NCBI RefSeq assembly: GCF_022559585.1
Contig: NZ_CP087114.1
Coordinates: 1,756,501-1,820,500, forward strand
Reading direction: 5' to 3'
Origin: Bartonella machadoae
GTDB lineage: Bacteria > Pseudomonadota > Alphaproteobacteria > Rhizobiales > Rhizobiaceae
DNA length: 64,000 nt
The notes beneath the pieces were generated by a model. It saw nothing but the letters and a program-made list of their open reading frames with translations. It was not told where the DNA came from and searched no databases. Below, piece after piece: positions 25,186 to 34,822 of this stretch. How positions within the stretch are numbered: the first letter of the stretch is position 1; each line of letters begins with the position of its first letter. The position numbers and the translations under genes were made by a program.

Positions 25186-25710
25186 TCATTTTAATGAAGC
25201 CAAATACATTTTTACTTTTGAGCAATATTTCGCTGAAATGGAATTCATTTTTTTTGCAGCATGACCTGCATTATATTTAAGGATCGTACCACAAGTCTTT
25301 CCACCACTAAGCGTATGTGCCCGCGCCAAATAACGCATCCCATACTCAAGGTTGATTGCAGGATCGTAAAGATCTTGCACAGAACCATTAAAACCCAACC
25401 ATCGTGCCGTAGATGGTTTAATTTGCATCAAGCCTATTTCGCCAGCAGCCCCCTTTGTCTGGGGCTTATAATTACTTTCAACTTTTACAACAGCATGGGC
25501 TAAATCAACAGGAACATTATACTTATTTGCAAATCTCTGAATAAGAGACTCATAAGGACGCGTAGGCACCTTAGAAGCAATAGTCACTGAGCTTTCCTTT
25601 GCGCCTGCAACATTCAAAACAATATGAGCCAAACTGACATCAAATACAAAAAATACAGCAAATGCTGCATTTAAAAGGATTTTCAAAAATTGCATTTTCT
25701 TTCTCTTCAT
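25186..25710 (-). CDS. Small lytic transglycosylase (SLT domain)
   Basis: Exported muramidase-like enzyme that cleaves peptidoglycan without hydrolysis. A signal peptide (LKILLNAAFAVFFVFDVSLAH) is followed by an SLT domain: catalytic Glu in VVKVESNYKP, then GEIGLMQIKPSTARWLG, NLEYGMRYLARA and the C-terminal LKYNAGH. The ATG at 25710 has GGAAAG before it; an in-frame TTG five codons upstream is less likely. In Bartonella similar enzymes also serve type IV secretion, but no secretion gene is near. It lies upstream of rnpB on the same strand. Confidence 0.9.
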   Translation of the reverse strand: MKRKKMQFLKILLNAAFAVFFVFDVSLAHIVLNVAGAKESSVTIASKVPTRPYESLIQRFANKYNVPVDLAHAVVKVESNYKPQTKGAAGEIGLMQIKPSTARWLGFNGSVQDLYDPAINLEYGMRYLARAHTLSGGKTCGTILKYNAGHAAKKMNSISAKYCSKVKMYLASLK

Positions 25711-25725
25711 AAAAACACTTTCCAA

Positions 25726-26549
25726 CGCTAGTCATGATAGCTTTGCAAATGTATTTTACAGAAAAAAAAAGCTAAAGAGCGGTGCAAAAATGAAAATATT
25801 AAGACAATTTCAAGTTATTTTTTTGCAATAAAAGAAAATTACTTAAATAAATTATTATATCTCTCTGTATATCAAAGAGTACAAAAATATAATAAAATTT
25901 TTAACCTGCTAAAGGAGAGAATATACTCAGATCGATTGTTAAAAGAAAATAAAGATACCAAACTTTTAAAAACTGAAAACAATAGAAACAAAAACAACTT
26001 TACCAAAGGCTCTTGTCACCACCGAATTCTCTTGGCAAGAAAAACCGTTATCAACTCTGTCCGTTGGCTGATATAGACCGGCTGAAACAATTTTATACCA
26101 AATAATCCATCTATGAAAAACGGACTCATCTATAAAAACGAACATGGTACATGAGGAGCGCATAAACATATTAAATGTTTATGCCATAGAGAAAAACTTC
26201 ATAACCACATCTCTCTGCTTTATCATTCTATAAAGAGACAATACAAAGAACGCAAAACCATCGCAATAAAAATGCGGATTACTGACCCCCATTTAACTAT
26301 TTTGCCCGCATAATATGATTTCATAAAGTTTTGAGAATGAAATTCCTATCTTTTAAAAAGTATATATAATTAAATATCTTAAAACCTGCGGAAAAAAGAA
26401 TTTCAAAAATTTTACTCTTTTCTATTCAGCTATCCTATCGCATAAAAAAGAAGCTGTGTAATTTTTCTCCACTCTTCTCAAGACTCCACCAAAAGTACCA
26501 TCAATATCCTCAACACCAGATGTAAATACACGTTTTCTTAAAGAGATGA
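25726..26549. other. 824-bp gap with no convincing gene
   Basis: AT-rich DNA between the transglycosylase and the next small gene. The only notable frame is 67 codons on the minus strand at 25966-26169, ending PTDRVDNGFSCQENSVVTRA; it has no clear ribosome binding site and no family I recognise, so it may be a gene remnant. Confidence 0.5.
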
Positions 26550-26927
26550 CTAAAAATAACTATCAGCAATGGAAGGGCGAGAAACCGCCTTCAATAAAAA
26601 CGCAACAACAGTGCCCCCCAACTTCTGAGCCTGCTCATGACTCTGACCATTTGCTTCTGCAGCAACAACAACATCGCGATACACCCGCTCAATCAATTTC
26701 TTTTGTTGCTGAGGACTCAGCTTAGAAAGTTGCGCTATAATCTCAGAAGAGGAAAGTGCTAATCTCTCCAAAATCATCCCCTCTGTTACATCAACCTGAT
26801 GAGAAGGAGAAGACCGGTTAAATAAAAACTCACGAACGGAAGCACTCCGAAAAGCAAAAGTGCTTGTGAAAAACACAAAAAAGACCAATAACACAAGAAG
26901 AACACGACGCCAGCAAAACCCCATCAT
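26550..26927 (-). CDS. Hypothetical exported small protein
   Basis: 125 residues, family not recognised. The N-terminus reads as a signal peptide or anchor (RRVLLVLLVFFVFFTSTFAF, cleavage likely after TFA). The rest is helical and charged: EGMILERLALSSSEIIAQLS, LSPQQQKKLIERVYRD, and an Ala/Gln-rich tail. GGTAAGAG precedes the ATG pair. It stands alone between non-coding stretches. A periplasmic role is inferred from the signal only. Confidence 0.6.
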   Translation of the reverse strand: MMGFCWRRVLLVLLVFFVFFTSTFAFRSASVREFLFNRSSPSHQVDVTEGMILERLALSSSEIIAQLSKLSPQQQKKLIERVYRDVVVAAEANGQSHEQAQKLGGTVVAFLLKAVSRPSIADSYF

Positions 26928-27119
26928 CTCTTACCTAAGCATCATAGTAGAAAATTTCCCTCAGAGAACTCATTGAATTTTCAATCAAGAATCTCTTCCT
27001 CATCATTGAAAATATTACAAGAATAACATCACATCGCTCTTAATTTCTCCTCATACACAAAATAAAGAGCCTCTACCTTCCCCCTTAAAACACGCAACAA
27101 AAGTTTAAGCCGAAAAGAA

Positions 27120-27145
27120 CCTGGCTGAGGAATTCCTCAGCCAGG
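27120..27145. repeat. Perfect 26-bp palindrome
   Basis: Every base from 27120 to 27145 pairs with its mirror; the centre is GGAATTCC and the arms start CCTGGCTGA. On the minus strand it is followed by TTCTTTT, so it could be an intrinsic terminator, but no clear minus-strand gene lies upstream. It could also bind a dimeric protein. Confidence 0.85.
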
Positions 27146-27169
27146 CCAGACAATCTAAGGGATCCACGC

Positions 27170-27182
27170 GGGGGGGGGGGGG
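27170..27182. repeat. Homopolymer of 13 G
   Basis: Uninterrupted G run, followed by AGGAGG, 24 bp right of the palindrome, in otherwise AT-rich DNA. Such tracts are prone to slippage and to sequencing error, so the exact count is uncertain. Confidence 0.9.
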
Positions 27183-28243
27183 AGGAGGTTCCCTGATCGT
27201 CTTCTCGCATCAGCTATTAAGATAACCAATGCAATATTTCTGCTATGGAATAAAACGTTCGAAACAACAAGGAATTCTTATCATCTTCCATGCAAAAAAA
27301 CATAAAAAAATTATAAATTGCTTAAAAATGGAAAAATTTAGGCAAAAAATACTCAAAATGATCCAATTTGAAGCAATTTTATTTCATAGAAAATCGATGA
27401 GAATCGACGATCATCATAATTCTCATTTTTTAGAAGAAGCCTCAATTTGTAGAAACTTTTCTTATGAAAGGCACAGCACATAAAAATAAGAATCACTTGT
27501 TTAAAAACTCTCACTCAAACAGTAAAAACAGAAGTCTTTCCCGTACATAATTTATTTTGAATCATCCATTCTCAGGATTTTACGGAATGACAGATTATTT
27601 ATAATGAGCAATGAATTCTAATAACAACGATTAAGGATTATTGCCTTCCTATCTCCACGCCCTAAACTCTCTTGCAAAATGATAAAATTGCAATTTCTGT
27701 ATGTAAAATTTTCATCCCTTATTCTCTTTAATGAAATTGTGCAGTACCTTCTTATTACTGTTCGCATAGCTGTAACAAGCTTACACTTCATACAAAAACT
27801 GTATGTTACAACATTTTTCATTTATGTCCTTGTTCAACATCACCTCTAAACTTCTCATCTATCTCTGAGCACCATCAGTAAATGATATAAAACACGTTCT
27901 CTTTGGACCACTATTCCTTTAATGCGTGAAGTAACAAAACAGCAACATCGTTATATTTGCCCCTCAAATATTGCTGCTATTTTTGTATTTTTAAAAAGCG
28001 ATGCTTCTTTCTCAAATGATTTTTATTGAAATAGCCCTCTATTACAACATATAAGAATCATTTTAAGGGTTGTATCAACAGCGTTGAAATAAGAAATCTT
28101 GTCTTCAAGACTTTCATTCAAAATGCAAAACAAAAAATTGCCATCTATAAAGTCAGTATATTGATTCTCGAACAAATACTATATCAATAGATATTAAATG
28201 ACTCACTTCACAACTTTGATTCTATAAAAGCGCCTTTTGCTAT

Positions 28244-28279
28244 CCCTCTAAAGATCTACAGCCCTCTAAAGATCTACAG
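28244..28279. repeat. 18-bp tandem direct repeat, two units
   Basis: CCCTCTAAAGATCTACAG occurs twice back to back at 28244-28261 and 28262-28279, inside the non-coding gap. It contains the palindrome AGATCT. Confidence 0.9.
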
Positions 28280-28414
28280 ATTGAAGCATCCGTAATCCCA
28301 CGCAAAAAACGCAATGCGGAACCAAAAAACGATAACTCTTCAAAATTTCCTAAAATTCTTTCTTCACGCTTCTAAATGCAAAAAGCCAAAAATAAAGCAC
28401 GCTAACAAACATCA

Positions 28415-29350
28415 TTATGCAAAATCTACTTTTTTGTCTTTAAGGTCATCGACCAGTAAACGCGGATCACGTGCAAGCCAAAGTTTAACCATGGGCTCTT
28501 TATGATTTTCCTTTTGCACACAAGGAAGACAAACCGTTTTTTCCAAAATAAGCCCCGCATTGTTAAGCCATTGTTTTATTTGTGAATCTAGAAATCCGAA
28601 ATACTTATAAACATGAGAAGAGTGTGAATCAACTTCATGATAACAAAAATCTACAATCAGCAAACGCCCATGAGGACGCAAAACACGTGCTATTTCATTA
28701 AACGATTGCTCAGAATTCTCAAGAAAATGTAAAGCCCAATAAAGAACAACCAAATCAAAACTTGTCTCTCCAACAGATAAATGCACAACATCATTCTCAG
28801 GCGAAACTTCAACAGCACGCGTATAAAGACCTGAAAACAGTTTTAAAACAAAACCTATATCTATACCAACCCCTAGCAATGTTTCAAATGGTTGATCACC
28901 AATAATTTCAAGCAAGGCACGCTCCACCCTATGGTCTGAAAAATAGGATAGCCGTAATGCATTCCACTGCACAAAATTTTGTAAAAAAGACTGCTTCCTC
29001 AGCGCTCCACGCTTTTTTTGAACATCTAACAAACGTTCCAAATCATATGTTAAGATCACATCATGCTTTGACAAAGCAGCAAGGGCCGCCATCACAATAT
29101 CTTTACCAAAACAGCTGTGACAAAACTTAAAATAAGTCCATTCCCTCTTTTGATAACAGGTAATCAACCCTACTTCACACAATAAACGCAAATGCTGTGA
29201 TACATGCGATTGCGACTGACCAAGGATAAAAGTAAAATCAGCAACTGTTAAATCGTCACGACACAAGAGTGCAAGAAACCGCAAACAACTTGTCTCTGCT
29301 ATGGTTTTCAGCAGCACAATCATTGTATCCAAACTTACTTGTTTTTTCAT
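28415..29350 (-). CDS. ArsR-type regulator fused to a SAM methyltransferase domain
   Basis: N-terminal winged helix of the ArsR/SmtB type (residues about 1-90: FLALLCRDDLTVADFTFILG, then SQSHVSQHLRLLCEVGLI as the recognition helix). A class I methyltransferase fold follows (about 150-265) with DLVVLYWALHFL and NEIARVLRPHGRLLIVDF. The first SAM loop reads LLGVGIDIGFVLKLF, lacking the usual GxGxG, so binding may be weakened. Fusions of this layout in alphaproteobacteria often lie beside methionine genes such as metF; none is here. The ATG at 29350 follows GGGAAT; a TTG codon lies directly before. Confidence 0.85.
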   Translation of the reverse strand: MKKQVSLDTMIVLLKTIAETSCLRFLALLCRDDLTVADFTFILGQSQSHVSQHLRLLCEVGLITCYQKREWTYFKFCHSCFGKDIVMAALAALSKHDVILTYDLERLLDVQKKRGALRKQSFLQNFVQWNALRLSYFSDHRVERALLEIIGDQPFETLLGVGIDIGFVLKLFSGLYTRAVEVSPENDVVHLSVGETSFDLVVLYWALHFLENSEQSFNEIARVLRPHGRLLIVDFCYHEVDSHSSHVYKYFGFLDSQIKQWLNNAGLILEKTVCLPCVQKENHKEPMVKLWLARDPRLLVDDLKDKKVDFA

Positions 29351-29741
29351 CAATATTCCCTACTGCTCAAATGAGCCATTTATTTCTACCAATAGAAAAT
29401 CAAGCAGAAGGCATAAAGTTGCATCACCCCTGTTCATATTGTTTTCTGTAATAATATAAAAAAGAATACCTCCTCTCACTCTCTCTACACAAAACAAGCG
29501 AAAGTACCGGCGTTTTAAAACCTAAAAAAATAATCTCTCATATCCGTCATAAAGGCATGATAATAGATCATAAAGACAGAATAACGCACTTTCTGGAGAA
29601 CAATATCCATATTGTTAGTTTTTTTATTTCTCTCTTAGAAGTGATGAATAAAAATCTACAACACGACAAAAGCACTCTCTTTTGCAAAAAACACCAAACA
29701 GTAGCATCATTTTCTTAATCAAATAAAAGCAATAAAAAATT
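29351..29741. other. Intergenic stretch, nothing recognised
   Basis: About 390 bp between the regulator and ettA, both on the minus strand. AT-rich; no long frame, no clear RNA structure. It must hold the promoter of the regulator gene. Confidence 0.5.
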
Positions 29742-31391
29742 CTAGCGTGTCAGTGGTTTATAATTTCCACGTTTTGGATTAAGAGCGTCTGCACCAAAAC
29801 GACGAACCTTATCGGTCTCATATTCAGCAAAATTTCCTTCAAACCATTCGACATGGCCATCGCCTTCAAAGGCTAAAATATGCGTTGCCAATCGATCAAG
29901 AAACATACGATCATGCGATATAATAACCGCACAACCAGCAAAGCTTTCCAATGCTTCTTCTAATGCCCCTAATGTTTCAGTATCAAGATCATTTGTCGGT
30001 TCATCAAGAAGAAGGACATTGCCTCCCTCCTTTAACAGTTTAGCCAAATGGACGCGATTGCGCTGCCCTCCTGATAAATTTGCTACCTTTTGTTGTTGAT
30101 CTGCCCCCTTGAAATTAAAAGCACCGCAATAAGCACGGCTATTCATTTCATATTTCCCCAACTTAATAACATCATTTCCGCCGGAAATTTCCTCCCAAAC
30201 GGTCTTTTCACCCACCAATGAATCACGACTTTGATCAACATAACTCATGTGAACTGTTTCACCAATGCGTATTTGACCTGAATCCGGCTGTTCCTGTCCG
30301 GTCAACATTTTAAATAAAGTAGACTTTCCCATACCATTGGCACCAATGACACCAACAATACCACCAGCAGGAAGCTTAAAAGAAAGAGAATCAATCAACA
30401 CACGCTCACCATATGCCTTAGAAAGGTTATCCACTTCAATAACAACTTGGCCCAATCTCTCACCAATAGGAATAATGATTTGTGCTTCTCCAGGACGGCG
30501 CTCACCTGCTGCCTGAACTAACGCATCATAGGCTTTAATTCGCGCTTTTGACTTTGCTTGCCGGCCTTTTGGACTAGAAGCTATCCATTCTTTTTCGCGT
30601 GATAATGCACGCTGACGAGCAGCCTCTTCACAACCTTCCTGAGCCAAACGTTTAGCTTTCGCCCCCAAATAAGCAGAATAGTTCCCCTCATAAGGGATAC
30701 CTCTACCGCGATCCAATTCTAAAATCCAACCAGTTACATTGTCGAGAAAATAACGGTCATGGGTAATTAAAAGCACAGCACCAGGATATTCCCGCAAATG
30801 CCTTTCAAGCCAAGCAGTCGTTTCCGCATCCAAGTGATTCGTTGGTTCATCCAAAAGTAATAAGTCAGGCTTTGACAAAAGGAGCTTACAAAGTGCAACA
30901 CGCCGCTTCTCACCTCCTGAAAGTTTTTCCACACTCTCATTGGCTGGAGGACAACCAAGAGCAGCCATAGCCATCTCCACTTGACTTTCTAAATCCCAAA
31001 GATTCTGGCTATCTATAATGTCCTGAAGTCGAGCACCCTCATCAGCCGTTTCCTCGCTATAATTCATCATCAACGCATTATAACGCTCAACAATTGCCTG
31101 CTTATCCGCAACACCTTCCATTACATTAGCAAAAACATCCTTGCTTGTATCAAGAACGGGTTCTTGAGGAAGATAACCACAGCGTGCGCCTTCAGAAAGC
31201 CATGCTTCTCCCGTATATTCTTTATCGAGTCCAGCCATAATCCGTAAAATGGTTGATTTACCTGCACCATTGGGCCCTAAAATACCGATTTTGGCATCTG
31301 GATAAAAAGACAAATGAATATTTTCTAAAATTTTTTTATTGCCGTAAGCCTTGTTAAGCCCAGCCATGTGATAGATAAATTGACGTGCCAT
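29742..31391 (-). CDS. ettA: Energy-dependent translational throttle protein EttA (ABC-F)
   Basis: Ribosome-bound ABC-F ATPase that gates the first elongation steps according to energy charge. Two ABC domains in one chain: Walker A GPNGAGKSTIL and GANGMGKSTLF; signatures LSGGEKRRVALCKLL and LSGGQRNRVHLAKLL; Walker B LLLLDEPTNHLD and VLLLDEPTNDLD. The linker between them (about 240-310) has the arm and P-site interaction motif region. No membrane segments. 549 residues fit the family closely. It is divergent from the gene at 31567. Confidence 0.95.
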   Translation of the reverse strand: MARQFIYHMAGLNKAYGNKKILENIHLSFYPDAKIGILGPNGAGKSTILRIMAGLDKEYTGEAWLSEGARCGYLPQEPVLDTSKDVFANVMEGVADKQAIVERYNALMMNYSEETADEGARLQDIIDSQNLWDLESQVEMAMAALGCPPANESVEKLSGGEKRRVALCKLLLSKPDLLLLDEPTNHLDAETTAWLERHLREYPGAVLLITHDRYFLDNVTGWILELDRGRGIPYEGNYSAYLGAKAKRLAQEGCEEAARQRALSREKEWIASSPKGRQAKSKARIKAYDALVQAAGERRPGEAQIIIPIGERLGQVVIEVDNLSKAYGERVLIDSLSFKLPAGGIVGVIGANGMGKSTLFKMLTGQEQPDSGQIRIGETVHMSYVDQSRDSLVGEKTVWEEISGGNDVIKLGKYEMNSRAYCGAFNFKGADQQQKVANLSGGQRNRVHLAKLLKEGGNVLLLDEPTNDLDTETLGALEEALESFAGCAVIISHDRMFLDRLATHILAFEGDGHVEWFEGNFAEYETDKVRRFGADALNPKRGNYKPLTR

Positions 31392-31566
31392 AAATTTCTC
31401 TTTTATTGTGCAATATTAAAATTGTGCAGTATTATAAAATGAGAGCTTAAAAAATTCTTTTCTTTTCTCAAACTGCGCGGTAAAAAGCGCTTGCCTTGTA
31501 TCAAAAGCCTTCCACTTTATATTGATATATTTTTTCTAATCTCACAAGCCCTCTCTACGGTCCAGA

Positions 31567-32112
31567 ATGCAAAAAAATGTCCCTTCAAAGAGCAAAAAAC
31601 AAATCTTTTTAGCTGTACCTGAAACATGCTATCAAACATCATCCATCTTTTCCCTACCAAATACGACATTGTGTTTTTATCGTATTAAACCGACATTTCA
31701 ATGCAAGAATGTTCCCCCAAGAAAACCAATTCTCTATGCTCCCTCTTTTTTTGCCTTATGGGCTTTAGATTATGCCGCGCAAAATCCTTGCCTTTTTTCA
31801 TCAATTGTGTGCCATGGAAAAAAATGGACTTCCTCCCTTTCCCTATTATGGCTCAAATTGTGTTTACAAAATGACCGCCGTCTTATGGGATCTGACGTTC
31901 CAAGTTTGATGATCATGAAAGCTTTATACCAACATATTGCCATTGGTCGCTATAGTGCGCTTCCCATCGGCACATGGTTGCAATTCGTAAAAAACTATAA
32001 AAACAATTGTAAAAACCTTTCCATCCCCCTTTTATGGCTTGATAATGACAAAAATAATACCAATATCCACGAAATCATTGCAAAACTTCAAGATAAAAGT
32101 AAAGCCTCTTAA
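31567..32112 (+). CDS. Degenerate alpha/beta-hydrolase-like protein
   Basis: 181 residues. The middle (YAPSFFALWALDYAAQNPCLFSSIV) lines up by eye with the nucleophile elbow of lysophospholipase-type hydrolases, but APSFFA stands where GHSMGG is expected. The later segment SIPLLWLDNDKNNTN looks like the strand with the catalytic Asp. It is much shorter than a normal hydrolase of this type, about 300 residues, so it is probably a shrinking relic or a repurposed protein. It ends 39 bp before pncA and may share its transcript. Function is not assigned. Confidence 0.4.
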   Translation: MQKNVPSKSKKQIFLAVPETCYQTSSIFSLPNTTLCFYRIKPTFQCKNVPPRKPILYAPSFFALWALDYAAQNPCLFSSIVCHGKKWTSSLSLLWLKLCLQNDRRLMGSDVPSLMIMKALYQHIAIGRYSALPIGTWLQFVKNYKNNCKNLSIPLLWLDNDKNNTNIHEIIAKLQDKSKAS

Positions 32113-32151
32113 AGGTATTATAGAGAGCAAGTCTCCTACAGGAATATATTC

Positions 32152-32760
32152 ATGGAAAAACAAGCCTTAATCGTCATTGACGTTCAAAATGACTTCTTAC
32201 CAAGTGGAGCACTTGCAGTCCCACAAAGCGATGCTATTTTACCCGCTGTCAATAATCTGATAAACCATTTTGACCATGTTATTTTAACCCAAGACTGGCA
32301 TCCCAAAAACCATTGCAGCTTTGCTTCTTCCTATCCTGAAAAAGCACCCTATGATACTGTTGAACTTGACTATGGCCCGCAAATACTTTGGCCTGATCAT
32401 TGCATACAAGGAACACAAGGGGCGGATTTTCATACATCTCTCAACGTTGAAAAGGCGCAACTTATTCTAAAGAAAGGGTATAATAAAAAAATTGATAGCT
32501 ATTCGGCTTTTTTTGAAAATGATCAAAAAACCCCAACAGGTTTACAATTTTATCTCAGAGAACAGGGTTTTACAAAACTTGCTATGTGTGGCTTAGCAAC
32601 CGATTTTTGTGTGGGATTTTCCGCACTCCACGCTATACAATGTGGCTTCAAAGTAAGTGTTTCACTAAATGCCTGTGCGGGGATCGATCTCAATGGGTCA
32701 CTAAATGCCATGCTGAAAACGATGAACGAATCCGGTATAGAGCTCTTAATGGCTTCCTAA
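32152..32760 (+). CDS. pncA: Nicotinamidase PncA
   Basis: Converts nicotinamide to nicotinate in the NAD salvage route. Cysteine hydrolase fold with all three catalytic parts visible: Asp10 in VIDVQNDFLPSGAL, Lys in LILKKGYNKKIDSYS, and Cys in CGLATDFCVGFSA. The metal-binding histidines are in TQDWHPKNHCSF. 202 residues, normal length. AGGAAT lies before the ATG. No pncB is seen in the window. Confidence 0.95.
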   Translation: MEKQALIVIDVQNDFLPSGALAVPQSDAILPAVNNLINHFDHVILTQDWHPKNHCSFASSYPEKAPYDTVELDYGPQILWPDHCIQGTQGADFHTSLNVEKAQLILKKGYNKKIDSYSAFFENDQKTPTGLQFYLREQGFTKLAMCGLATDFCVGFSALHAIQCGFKVSVSLNACAGIDLNGSLNAMLKTMNESGIELLMAS

Positions 32761-32801
32761 AACACCTTCTGATTTGCTATTAACGCATAAGAATTTTCAA
32801 T

Positions 32802-33854
32802 TTACTCAGAGACACCATGTTTATTCAGATTATGATGCTTAAAACGGAGAGAAGCATAAAATGCCATGCCAATAATACATACCCCTAAAAGACCTGTTAA
32901 TATTTCAGGGACCGATATAACAGTTTGCAGATACATAATCACTGCAAGAACTAAGATTGCATAAAAAGCGCCATGCTCCAAATAACGATAATGCAATAAC
33001 ACCCCTGATTCGACTAACATAATCGTCATAGAACGCACATAGAATGCACCAATACCAAGACCAATGGCAATAATAAAAAGATTGTGTGAAAAAGCAAAAG
33101 CACCAACAACGCCATCAAAAGAAAAACTCGCGTCGAGAATCTCTAGATAAAGAAAGGCACCCGCCCCTCCTTTAGCAACAGTCGTTAAAGTCGCTTTTGG
33201 ACCATCCAAAAGCGAACCTATCGCTTCAACAGCTATAAACGTCAAAAGCCCATAAAGGCTAGCAAGTAAAAAAGTCACTTTATCTTCTGTTACAATCTGC
33301 TCTGAAAAAAACAATATCAAAGCTAAAACGATTGCAATATCAACGCCAACAAGTGCTCCCAACTTTTGAGCAGGCTTTTCTATAAAAGCAAGCCAATGTA
33401 CCTCTTTTTCAGGATCAAAAAAATACCTCAAACCAACCATTATTAGGAAAGTTCCACCAAAAGCGGCAATTCCTACATGAGCATCTGTTAAAATTGCGGC
33501 ATATTGATGCGGCTCCCATATTGCTAACTTTACCGCTGCAATTGGATTAATCCCAACAGCAACTACCACCACCAGCAATGGAAAAACAATCCGCATCCCA
33601 AACACTGCCACCAAAATACCCCACACCAGAAAACGACGGCGCCATACTGGATCCATTTTTCCAAGAACACGAGCGTTGATAATAGAATTGTCAAAAGACA
33701 AAGAAATTTCTAAAATTCCTAGAACACAGCAAATAAAAAAATATTTAAGAAAACCAGTAAAACTTTCTGTTTCCAACCAACCAATTGCCCCTCCCATAAA
33801 GACACCAACAATTGTGAAAAAAAAAGCCCACCTAAAATAACCTAATCGGGCCAT
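32802..33854 (-). CDS. DUF475 / TerC-like integral membrane protein
   Basis: Polytopic inner-membrane protein with about nine hydrophobic segments. Key family motifs: ILEISLSFDNSIINARVLG near the N-terminus and YLEILDASFSFDGVVGAFAF in the second half, which mark the two inverted halves of DUF475/TerC proteins. Acidic residues within these membrane segments suggest metal-ion transport; tellurite links in the name come from relatives and are not shown here. The ATG at 33854 has AAGGA at good spacing; one two codons upstream is also possible. Confidence 0.85.
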   Translation of the reverse strand: MARLGYFRWAFFFTIVGVFMGGAIGWLETESFTGFLKYFFICCVLGILEISLSFDNSIINARVLGKMDPVWRRRFLVWGILVAVFGMRIVFPLLVVVVAVGINPIAAVKLAIWEPHQYAAILTDAHVGIAAFGGTFLIMVGLRYFFDPEKEVHWLAFIEKPAQKLGALVGVDIAIVLALILFFSEQIVTEDKVTFLLASLYGLLTFIAVEAIGSLLDGPKATLTTVAKGGAGAFLYLEILDASFSFDGVVGAFAFSHNLFIIAIGLGIGAFYVRSMTIMLVESGVLLHYRYLEHGAFYAILVLAVIMYLQTVISVPEILTGLLGVCIIGMAFYASLRFKHHNLNKHGVSE

Positions 33855-34202
33855 GATCATTCCTTAAAATCCACTTCTCTTAAATTCATCTGTAGCGCAA
33901 ATTGAAAAAATGCATCTGTTAACGCAAAAATAGAGAGAATCTATACGGCAAATTTATATGGAATTTTCAATAGAAAAAACAAGAAAAGTACCAGTCATCT
34001 CATTATTCTCATCTAAGATGAAGACCAATTTTAAATAACATTGAATACAACAGATCAAAAATTGCTTGCTATCCACTAAAATTTTTAAAAATAAAGAAAA
34101 ATAAAACTATCAATATTGACATTGCCTCAAGAGTTATTAATACATAGTGTGCCTTTATTGGTTAAAATCTATACCATGATGATTTACTGAGGGAGATAAT
34201 TC
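33855..34202. other. Divergent promoter region, 348 bp
   Basis: AT-rich region between the DUF475 gene and the HTH gene. It should hold promoters for both. No clear operator or RNA structure was found. Confidence 0.45.
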
Positions 34203-34742
34203 GTGGCACGTCCAGAAACTGAATCAAAAACTATATTTGGAAAACGTTTACGTTATGTACGTCTTGCTTTAGGGGACCCATCACGTGAAGCATTGGCTAA
34301 AAGTTTTAGCATGACGAAAAATTCTATCGCTTTTTATGAGCGCGGAGAAAGAGAACCAAATCTTAATGTTTTACAAACATATCGCACATTGTACGGCGTC
34401 AATATTAATTGGCTTTTAACCGGACAAGGAAAAATGTTTGACGCAGAGTATATGAAAAGTGACTTTGATTGGAATTATTTTATAAAAAAAATTGAAGGGC
34501 TTGAAGAAATTCTTACCAAGAGCGATCATGGTGAGAAACTAAATCAGAAAACAATTGATAGCTCTTATAAAAAATTGCAGCAATATTTATCAAAACAAGG
34601 CTTATCTAATAGTCCTACCCCAAAAGCAGCAATTTCGCTGTTCGATATGAAAGCAAAAATGGCTAATTCTTATACCCTTAGCTTATTCATTGATTTACTT
34701 ATTCGGAGTATGGCACAACAAGAGATTATCGCTAATCAATAA
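34203..34742 (+). CDS. Phage-type HTH regulator (XRE/CI-like)
   Basis: 179 residues beginning at GTG with GAGGGAG before it. Residues about 12-70 form a lambda-repressor-like HTH: FGKRLRYVRLALGDPSREAL, then SMTKNSIAFYERGEREPN and LYGVNINWLLTGQGKMF, the last a hallmark of prophage CI-like regulators. The C-terminal 100 residues are helical and charged with no peptidase motif, so it is not an S24 repressor. It starts the accessory stretch 34.2-39.7 kb. Confidence 0.8.
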   Translation: MARPETESKTIFGKRLRYVRLALGDPSREALAKSFSMTKNSIAFYERGEREPNLNVLQTYRTLYGVNINWLLTGQGKMFDAEYMKSDFDWNYFIKKIEGLEEILTKSDHGEKLNQKTIDSSYKKLQQYLSKQGLSNSPTPKAAISLFDMKAKMANSYTLSLFIDLLIRSMAQQEIIANQ

Positions 34743-34783
34743 ATGTTTTTATCACAAAGAATAACAAACAAAGTGCAAACTTT

Positions 34784-34822
34784 ATCAGCGTGAAAAAAAT
34801 ATTCTTCTTTTTTCATACTGAT
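34784..34822 (+). terminator. Terminator-like hairpin after the HTH gene
   Basis: ATCAG-n2-TGAAAAAA pairs with TTTTTTCA-n2-CTGAT; the T run lies in the descending arm. It starts 42 bp after the stop codon of the HTH gene. Confidence 0.55.

Larger units (their letters stand above)
26928..28414. other. 1.5-kb region without convincing genes
   Basis: AT-rich and full of short frames that lack good ribosome sites (for example 27229-27483 plus and 27618-27821 minus). It holds a 26-bp palindrome, a run of 13 G and an 18-bp tandem repeat, listed separately. It looks like decayed or regulatory DNA. Confidence 0.55.

Noticed and set aside
27229..27483. An 84-codon plus-strand frame.
   Set aside because: Lys/Ile/His-rich composition typical of random AT-rich DNA; no ribosome site.
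33855..34202. A Brt-type small RNA (a Bartonella family placed before HTH genes) upstream of the 34203 regulator.
   Set aside because: I see no strong stem-loop with a T run in this gap, which those RNAs should have.
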